Below, piece after piece: positions 5,648 to 11,161 of a stretch of DNA of 11,161 nt (position 1 is the first letter of the stretch; each line of letters begins with the position of its first letter). Under the pieces are notes generated by a model that worked only from the letters and a program-made list of their open reading frames with translations, had not been told where the DNA came from and searched no databases. A program made the translations under genes and the position numbers. This stretch comes from Stramenopiles sp. TOSAG23-2 (Eukaryota > Sar): positions 1 to 11,161 of the forward strand of contig LT649958.1 of assembly GCA_900128395.1 (NCBI GenBank), given 5' to 3'.

Positions 5648-8344
5648 ATGTCGGAGGAAGAGACGGTGACGACTACGTATGAAGGGAAAACGGAAGTAAC
5701 AGATACAACACCATTATTTACAAATGATGGCACGGTATATTCTTTACATACAAGAATTGAAGCGTTAGATATTGGTGCATTACCACATTCATATAAAAGT
5801 AACTCTACGAAAGAAGAATTAGCATTGGAATACGTGGAAAATTTCCGTAGACAATACGTTGGTATATTTCCAAATCGTGCGCCATTGTTCTTGTTTCCAA
5901 AAAATGAATGTGGCATACGTAAATTAATATGCTCAACATTACGGCCTACACAATTACCATATAAAGAATTATATGATATTAGAAGTTGTTCCCAATTTGT
6001 TGCTGGTTTTATTAATTTTGAACCATTAGCCGATCCATTTCTTGTACCAAAAATAATGCCAAGTCCAACGATGATATTAGGGACACAAGTTGCCGACAGT
6101 TTCGGCTTTGCATGTGTCTTGGCAAGTTTCTTAATTGGTAGTGGATATGATGCCTACGTTGTCAGTGGCTATGCGCCACAATGGATGACGTTACGGGATG
6201 AATCTAGGCAAATATGCCCTTTATTAGAAGAGGATATATTAAAAACAAGTGATGGTAGTGGCAATAATAATGACAAAGGATCTCCACGCAGTAATAACAG
6301 GGCATCGAAAGATAGCAGATCAGGTAAAGCTGGGGATAAATCTGCATATGATTTAGCCCCACATGGTATCCCAAAATCACAATACATGGAGATGTTGGAA
6401 GCAAAGGCAAAGGAAGACGAAGAGGCAAATAAACGTCGTAAAAAACAAGAAGGTGAATTAATTGAAATGTATGAGGATGATGGAAAAAGTAATATAATTG
6501 AAATCGATGGTAAAAAATTAGTACATGCATGGGTTATGATTGCACCGGGTAAACGTGGAATAACAGATAGTCTATTTGTTGAAAGTACTACAGGTCGATT
6601 TTATAAAACGGAGAAATCACCATATACTGGCGTAGAATCGATTTTTAATCATCGTAATTATTGGGTAAATGTTCAAGATTCAACGACGGAGAAACCAACA
6701 ATCAATGAATTTGGATTTGATTTATCAAATACAGATAATTGGGAATACGTATTTATTGATAATTTAGACCGCGGTAAGAAAAAAGATGGCGAAGGACAAG
6801 AAGATGATGGTGGCGATATGATGGGTGATGATGGAGACATGATGTTTGGCGAGACTGGAGGGGATACAACAAGTCCACGCATGGGTTCGCAAAATGGATC
6901 CCCACGATCTACTACGACGGATCAACAAGAAGGTAAAGGTGGCGAGAAAGAAAATTTAGATGATGTTGAGGAACGGGAACAAATTTTAGATATGCCACCA
7001 AGTTGGGTTGGTAAATTAAGTATAGCCCGTGAACGCGTTGCATTGCGTTATGGGAATACAGGTTGCAGAACGGTTTTATATGAACGTGCGAAAATGGAAG
7101 TATTTGCACCTGGTGCAAATGATATGGGATTATTAACTCGTTTAACTGTATTTAAAGATTTATCTCGCACGATACCAATGGAAGTACGTGAAGAATTTGC
7201 ATCTAGAAAAGATAAATTATATCGACGTGTGCGATTTCCATTGAAAGGTACAATGCATGAGCATTTTCAACCAGGAAGAAAAACAGGATTAAAATTATTA
7301 ATCGATCAGCCTGGACGTTCGTTGGAATTGTATTTTTATTTAACCGCACGATTAGATGGAAAAACAAAACGTATTGAGAAAATAGGTAAAAAAATATTGG
7401 AATATTTCGAGGAACGTGATGATTATTTATCCTTTAGAAGTATATTATTGGATAGGACAAATGCGCAAAGTAGGGATGGAAGACGCGGTACGTATAATTT
7501 ACCAAGTGGGCAATTAGGCGACTTAGTCGTAACACGAATGAAACAAAAATTTGATCGCAATCCAGAAATGAACGCAGATGACGATGTTGCAAACAGAACG
7601 TTTTACGTAGAAGATCCAAAAGATCAACGATGCGTTTGTGTCTATCATTATGGTGATAATAATATACGTTGTAGTACACGGGAATATTATAAAGATGAAA
7701 GTCGTACACCATCTGAATCTTTTGCAGCAAAATTCGATCCAGGCGCACGTGAAGAAGAAGTGGAAGCTATTTGGTTGGAAGAAAAAGCACTACATCAAGA
7801 ATTTAAAGATGCAGGGAAAGAAGCTCGTGATATATTGTTACATCGTAAACAGGAGGAAGGACGTGTAATCTTAGATCGTTCCGTATTTGAAACAGCAAGA
7901 GAACGTGCAAAAGCGGAAGCTAGTAAAGTGGAAGAAGAGGAAGAAGTGGAAGAAGTGAAAGATGAGCGTTATGTAGAATATTTATCACCATTTTTACAAC
8001 AATGTAAAGATTCTAAAGATCCATCTCGTGAAGAAGCAGCAAAAGCAAGAGCTGCATGTTTAGCTGCATTGAAAGAACGTTTATTGGAACGTGCAAATAT
8101 TATACAACGACGTTTGGATGAAGAAAATAGTGCATTAAGTAAAAAACAAGCTAATTTCCAACGTAGTCGTGATCATATGGAAGGTGCTGATGAGGCATTT
8201 GAGAAATTTTGCAGTGAAGCTATGTTCCGTATCTCGATTTTGGAACAACGTTTATCTAGGCATGAGGAAAGTGCATTGAGTAAATATGCTGCATTGGATC
8301 AAAAATTAAGGCAAGATCCAAGGTTGGAAATTTTGACCAGTTGA
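5648..8344 (+). CDS. DRC7: Dynein regulatory complex subunit 7 (DRC7/CCDC135/FAP50)
   Basis: A structural subunit of the nexin-dynein regulatory complex, which links outer doublet microtubules and controls dynein in motile cilia. At 898 residues it is close to the usual length of about 870. The N-terminal half holds the conserved block RKLICSTLRPTQLPYKELYD (91-110), then a transglutaminase-like core: GTQVADSFGFACVLASFLIG (145-164), SGYDAYVVSGYA (165-176), KLVHAW (290-295), a strand ending FVE (310-312) and NHRNYWVNVQ (334-343). Ser (151) stands where active transglutaminases carry the catalytic Cys, while the His (293) is kept, so it is probably a non-enzymatic scaffold. Two low-complexity insertions (about 198-235 and 375-445) contain S-P-R motifs. 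A middle beta-rich part (450-690) and a C-terminal coiled coil (700-890) complete the family layout. The ATG follows CAACAAC; no intron is needed. Family assignment is secure; the pseudo-enzyme reading is inference. Confidence 0.95.
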   Translation: MSEEETVTTTYEGKTEVTDTTPLFTNDGTVYSLHTRIEALDIGALPHSYKSNSTKEELALEYVENFRRQYVGIFPNRAPLFLFPKNECGIRKLICSTLRPTQLPYKELYDIRSCSQFVAGFINFEPLADPFLVPKIMPSPTMILGTQVADSFGFACVLASFLIGSGYDAYVVSGYAPQWMTLRDESRQICPLLEEDILKTSDGSGNNNDKGSPRSNNRASKDSRSGKAGDKSAYDLAPHGIPKSQYMEMLEAKAKEDEEANKRRKKQEGELIEMYEDDGKSNIIEIDGKKLVHAWVMIAPGKRGITDSLFVESTTGRFYKTEKSPYTGVESIFNHRNYWVNVQDSTTEKPTINEFGFDLSNTDNWEYVFIDNLDRGKKKDGEGQEDDGGDMMGDDGDMMFGETGGDTTSPRMGSQNGSPRSTTTDQQEGKGGEKENLDDVEEREQILDMPPSWVGKLSIARERVALRYGNTGCRTVLYERAKMEVFAPGANDMGLLTRLTVFKDLSRTIPMEVREEFASRKDKLYRRVRFPLKGTMHEHFQPGRKTGLKLLIDQPGRSLELYFYLTARLDGKTKRIEKIGKKILEYFEERDDYLSFRSILLDRTNAQSRDGRRGTYNLPSGQLGDLVVTRMKQKFDRNPEMNADDDVANRTFYVEDPKDQRCVCVYHYGDNNIRCSTREYYKDESRTPSESFAAKFDPGAREEEVEAIWLEEKALHQEFKDAGKEARDILLHRKQEEGRVILDRSVFETARERAKAEASKVEEEEEVEEVKDERYVEYLSPFLQQCKDSKDPSREEAAKARAACLAALKERLLERANIIQRRLDEENSALSKKQANFQRSRDHMEGADEAFEKFCSEAMFRISILEQRLSRHEESALSKYAALDQKLRQDPRLEILTS

Positions 8345-8420
8345 TGTGATTGATATATATATGATCAGAGATGTGTGCGTTAATAATACGGTACTCGTAT
8401 ATAAATATTTACGAAACGTG

Positions 8421-8450
8421 CGAGCCGCTTCTCGTCTTCTACGAAGTAGA
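8421..8450 (+). other. Two adjacent small hairpins in the DRC7 3' flank
   Basis: CGAG (8421-8424) pairs with CTCG (8431-8434) around a 6-nt loop, and TCTAC (8438-8442) pairs with GTAGA (8446-8450) around GAA. The patch is distinctly richer in G and C than its surroundings. It may be a 3' UTR element or part of a small RNA; the stems are short. Confidence 0.3.
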
Positions 8451-8568
8451 GTGTTAATTGAGAACCATGGACACGCCATTTTTTTAAAAATGTGTTTTAA
8501 TATTAATTTAAAAAAGATGTTTTGCGCTTTATAAACTCTTTAAGTTTATATAATAATTTTTACTACAC

Positions 8569-8574
8569 AATAAA
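8569..8574 (+). promoter_or_regulatory. Possible poly(A) signal of DRC7
   Basis: AATAAA lies 225 bp after the DRC7 TGA stop. A second AATAAA-containing stretch occurs near 8724. DRC7 is one of the genes in the window without a signal overlapping its stop. Support is only the hexamer and its position. Confidence 0.3.
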
Positions 8575-8838
8575 ATATATGACGTTATAGAGTACGAAGT
8601 TTGTAGTAGAACGAAACGTACTTCGATATAGAGTCATGCACAAAAATATAATGGTTTGGTGTTAATCTAGGCATTTTTTTTTATAAAAATATTATATTAA
8701 ATTTTATTAAATATCAGGGGAGAAATAAAATTTTATTTTTAAAATAAACACACCCACACGCTGAACCATACTCTCCTTATTATTATTAAAAAATGAGAGA
8801 AGAGAGAATAGATGAAGTCTGAACAAAAATTTAAATAT

Positions 8839-8846
8839 ATTTTATT
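8839..8846 (-). promoter_or_regulatory. AATAAAAT overlapping the stop of the small coiled-coil gene
   Basis: The minus strand reads GGGAATAAAATATA across the final Glu codon and TAA stop, the same overlap as at 1163-1170 and 9426-9433. Confidence 0.5.
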
Positions 8847-9189
8847 CCCTTCCTCCAAGCCTTTTGACCTTTTTTAGAAGCTCACTTGTCAATTTTTCAT
8901 GTACCTCTTTCTCTTTTTTCAATTGCTTAATTTGTTCTTTTAATTCATCAATTTCTGTTAGTTTATTGTTGGTAAATAGAATTTGGTAATTATAATTATC
9001 ATCCAAATCTTCCACTTTTTCATCTAAGTCTGCTACTTTGCCTTGCAATTCCGTTTTAACTTTTTTAAATTTTTGAATATTTTCAGATGTCAACGATAAC
9101 CAGCTTGTGCTATTATTGTTTTCACTTCTGGCTTTTCTTTTTAATGAGATTGTTTCATCTTTTTCAGTGTCAACATTTCTAACAGTCAT
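8842..9189 (-). CDS. Small coiled-coil protein, family unknown, probably 5'-incomplete
   Basis: From the ATG at 9189 this frame encodes 115 residues. After a short Lys/Arg-rich part (KRKAR, a possible nuclear-type basic patch) it is mostly heptad-like: IQKFKKVKTELQGKVADLDE and later IDELKEQIKQLKKEKEVHEK, ending KKVKRLGGRE. The frame stays open upstream to a TGA at 9262-9264 but has no ATG there, only a TTG at 9237. In the neighbouring frame an ATG at 9278 begins MINDYESQMEVIK, which would join the coiled coil smoothly if one base were added in the AAA run at 9242-9244 (minus strand ATCAAAGATTG). So the true gene may run from 9278 with a sequencing or real frameshift. It lies about 150 bp downstream of the DUF711 gene on the same strand. 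No function can be given. Confidence 0.5.
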   Translation of the reverse strand: MTVRNVDTEKDETISLKRKARSENNNSTSWLSLTSENIQKFKKVKTELQGKVADLDEKVEDLDDNYNYQILFTNNKLTEIDELKEQIKQLKKEKEVHEKLTSELLKKVKRLGGRE

Positions 9190-9425
9190 AATTTCATTGT
9201 TTGCTGCTGTCTTTAATTTTTCATTTTCTAATATCAATCTTTGATTACTTCCATTTGACTTTCATAATCATTGATCATTGAAACCAAGTACTTGTGTCAT
9301 AGGAAAAATTCATGTTAATGTTCTATGTAGGGTTTCTACTTGAGATTTTTAGTACAATATTTGTATATAGAGAAATGTTATGAATTATGCCTATCATTTT
9401 ATCACGTAAAATTAAAATGGAGTTA

Positions 9426-9433
9426 ATTTTATT
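9426..9433 (-). promoter_or_regulatory. AATAAAAT overlapping the stop of the DUF711 gene
   Basis: On the minus strand the last Lys codon, TAA stop and following bases read AAATAAAATTAA. It is the third minus-strand gene in the window with this arrangement. Confidence 0.5.
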
Positions 9434-10737
9434 TCACACTTCTACATTTTGAATTTGTTAAATATGGTGAATCAAAACTTGTTTCATCACCTGCATTACA
9501 TCCTGGGACTGGGAATACACGCACACTTAATGGACGGCCTTTACGTATTGCAACTGCACATGCATCAAGATATAAATATGCTAATTTCGATATATCTAAA
9601 TCTTTTAATCCTAATGGCAATGTATCAATACCAACACCACATGTCGAACTTAATGTTAATAAATCTCTTGCATTTAAATTTGATTTTGCTAAACCTTCAT
9701 CTTCACATAATGGTAACATACATCCACAATAACCACATAATTTTATCTTTGATTTTTCACTTAAATCATTTTGAACTGCCATCGTTGCCTCTGCAACAGC
9801 AGCTAAACTTGCGCCTGATTCACCAAAATTTGTAATTTCATCCAACATATTAAATCCATATGCAATACTACCATCTTTACCTAATGCAGGATTTAAACTT
9901 GAATCAATTCCAGCATATATAAATTGGAAGGAAGATGGTGTATTCGTTGTTTGTTCCATGTTTAAACAATGATTTTGTATTTCTGTTAATTTAGGTGTAA
10001 ATTCATCAACAATGGATTGTCCTAAATTTGATATTGTTTTTGCATTTTTACATGCATTTTGAAAATCAATACCATTTTCTAATCCAATGGCAAAATACAT
10101 TTTACTATTATTACTATCAACAGATGATGAGGAGGAGGAAGGAGCAAATGATCCAGGGAAAAATGGACAAAACGAATCATTTGCAAAATTTAATGATGCA
10201 CAAAATCGAAAATTACCAAGGCCACCTTCTGTTTTCGATGCAATCTCTTCACATGCCTTTGCAACTTTCAATGCACCAGTTACATCAGCACGTTGTATAT
10301 CAACTGAACAATTAAATTTATTCCCACTAAAAACAATTTGTGGTCCTAAATGTGATAAACGAGTAGGCAATCTGCCTAAAGAACAAAATCCGATATTATA
10401 TTTATCTAACAATTCATTTAATGACGTTAAGATGTCTGTTTTAACTTCATCCGAATCATCCACCACGAGTAGGCAATCTGCCTAAAGAACAAAATCCGAT
10501 ATTATATTTATCTAACAATCCATTTAATGACGTTAAGATATCTTTTTTAATTTCATCCGAATCATCCACTAACCATTCTTCTGGATTATTAAATACTAAT
10601 CTCGTTGTTTGCACTTCATAATTTGTATTGTCTGTGAAAAATTTTTGTTGTTGATTTAAAAATTCACATCCAGCTATTAATTGTTGTTCATTATATTTTT
10701 TGAAAGATACAAAAAGTGTTATTGTTCGTATTTTCAT
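9429..10737 (-). CDS. DUF711/UPF0210 (PFL-like) family protein, interrupted by a 106-bp tandem duplication
   Basis: The gene starts at the ATG at 10737 with MKIRTITLFV, typical of DUF711, and reads 91 family-like residues to GRLPTR (codon at 10465-10467), then Gly-Gly and TGA (10456-10458). The rest continues in another frame from 10466 to the TAA at 9429-9431. That second frame (345 codons, GTG first) repeats VDDSDE..GRLPTR before continuing with LSHLGPQIVF. Skipping one copy gives about 400 residues, a normal length for the family. Downstream-frame landmarks are NFRFCASLNF (85-94), PFFPGSF (101-107), YAGIDSSLNP (184-193), FGESGASLAAVAEA (214-227), a Cys cluster CGYCGCMLPLC (244-254), CGVGIDTLPL (276-285) and PVPGCNAGD (319-327). 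The family is structurally related to pyruvate formate-lyase-like proteins, but its biochemical role is unknown. Status is open: frameshifted allele, misassembly, or an intron removing part of the duplication. Confidence 0.88.
10359..10570. repeat. 106-bp tandem duplication within the DUF711 gene
   Basis: The copies are 10359-10464 and 10465-10570, with four internal substitutions plus one at the edge. On the coding strand the four changes give V/I, T/K, E/G and one synonymous Asp difference. Because 106 is not a multiple of three, the second copy shifts the frame and creates a TGA stop. The minus-strand sequence TTTTGTTCTTTAG, a good-looking 3' splice site, is present in each copy. Confidence 0.95.
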
Positions 10738-10935
10738 GTTTTTATATTTATTATTATATATATGTGTGGTTGTGCGTTTATATATATATGAATTAAAAGT
10801 TGATGTGAATGAAATAAATAAATTTTTCGTGGGAGTATCTGTTGGTTGTGAAAATATTCTTCTTCCTTCACGTTCATTTATTCTATTTTTTTGTTTTGCA
10901 AATAAAAAATAATATTATTATTATATCATCATCAT

Positions 10936-10990
10936 CCTGGCATCCGAGCTTATTTGGACGGAGCATCACGCTGCTTACTGTCCGGACATG
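10936..10990. other. GC-richer structured island, possible small RNA
   Basis: Within DNA that is otherwise mostly A and T, this stretch is about half G and C. GGAC-G-G (10956-10961) pairs with C-T-GTCC (10978-10983, one G-T pair), and AGCA (10962-10965) pairs with TGCT (10972-10975), giving a 10-bp stem with a 2-nt bulge and a 6-nt loop. The palindrome GTCCGGAC (10980-10987) overlaps it. It is not a tRNA: there is no T-loop motif. Strand and identity are unknown. Confidence 0.3.
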
Positions 10991-11056
10991 AAAAAAATCA
11001 CAGTGCACAAGTTTAGATTTAACTTTAATTGATTTGCCTAAGTAAAATTGTATACC

Positions 11057-11068
11057 GTGTGTGTGTGT
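11057..11068. repeat. (GT)6 microsatellite
   Basis: Six GT units followed by a short TATATA tract; ordinary simple-sequence DNA. Confidence 0.85.
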
Positions 11069-11161
11069 ATATATAGTTGAAAACACAATTATTTGTACAT
11101 TATATAATATATATATTACAATGTTGAAATTCAAAATAACAACAAATATTATTGTTTATAT

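Larger units (their letters stand above)
8345..8841. other. Convergent spacer after DRC7
   Basis: This lies between the 3' ends of DRC7 and the small coiled-coil gene. It holds two small adjacent hairpins (8421-8450), an AATAAA at 8569-8574, the motif CGAAGT with its inverse ACTTCG (8595-8600 and 8619-8624), and then very AT-rich DNA. The 9-mer ACGAAACGT occurs twice, at 8411 and 8611. A short open stretch at 8346-8534 has no protein-like character. No gene is seen. Confidence 0.65.
10738..11161. other. AT-rich spacer upstream of the DUF711 gene
   Basis: This is the 5' flank of the minus-strand DUF711 gene and the window end. It contains TATATA-rich DNA near 10755-10790, a run of ATC triplets (10926-10935), a GC-richer structured island (10936-10990), and (GT)6 at 11057-11068 followed by TATATA. 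The short open stretches do not look like protein. No gene is recognised. Confidence 0.6.

Noticed and set aside
8346-8534. Small open frame directly after DRC7
   Set aside because: It is short, in 3' flank sequence containing hairpins, and has no recognisable features.
9449-9835. Forward-strand 128-codon open frame rich in His, Leu and Asn
   Set aside because: It is the antisense shadow of the DUF711 C-terminal half.
10087-10485. Forward-strand 132-codon open frame
   Set aside because: It is antisense to the DUF711 gene, with composition expected from its complement; no family features.
10568-10573. GTTAGT as the donor of an intron in the DUF711 gene
   Set aside because: It is the best-looking donor, but joining it to the TTCTTTAG acceptor of the first copy leaves the reading frame shifted.

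Overview
The window looks like nuclear DNA of an AT-rich, flagellate-bearing, probably single-celled eukaryote. The main evidence is an intact axonemal gene, DRC7 of the nexin-dynein regulatory complex, together with long intronless reading frames, ATG starts, no bacterial ribosome-binding sites or operons, AT-rich spacers full of microsatellites, and polyadenylation-type AATAAA motifs. The standard genetic code fits all the genes. The lineage cannot be fixed from the sequence. Frequent strand switches argue against a kinetoplastid polycistron. Three genes have the stop codon inside AATAAAAT, which recalls the coupling of stop codon and poly(A) signal known in trichomonads, but this is only suggestive.

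Layout: (1) 68-712 (+), a membrane-anchored GNAT N-acetyltransferase whose last codons and 3' flank are duplicated exactly in tandem (111 bp). (2) 713-1165, a convergent spacer with an AT-rich hairpin. (3) 1166-4345 (-), a large secreted coiled-coil protein with 20 cysteines and a duplicated C-terminal cysteine module; it has no recognised family. (4) 4346-5647, a divergent spacer with an 18-bp minisatellite, a possible decayed reading frame between imperfect inverted repeats, a CTAT microsatellite and a 44-bp tandem repeat. (5) 5648-8344 (+), DRC7. (6) 8345-8841, a convergent spacer with small hairpins. (7) 8842-9189 (-), a small coiled-coil protein of unknown family, probably with a frameshifted 5' end reaching 9278. 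(8) 9429-10737 (-), a DUF711/UPF0210 family gene split by a frame-disrupting 106-bp tandem duplication. (9) 10738-11161, an AT-rich spacer with a GC-richer structured island.

The genes do not form an obvious pathway; they look like ordinary neighbours in a compact protist genome. The most interesting theme is local tandem duplication: copies of 111 bp (exact), 106 bp (about 4-5% diverged) and 44 bp (exact over 43 nt). Two of these touch genes and place candidate splice sites at the copy junctions. Either this genome makes and keeps short tandem duplications, possibly creating introns or breaking genes, or allelic copies were misassembled. The second theme is the unfamiliar secreted cysteine-module protein. 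I see no tRNA, rRNA, CRISPR array, complete transposon or virus.
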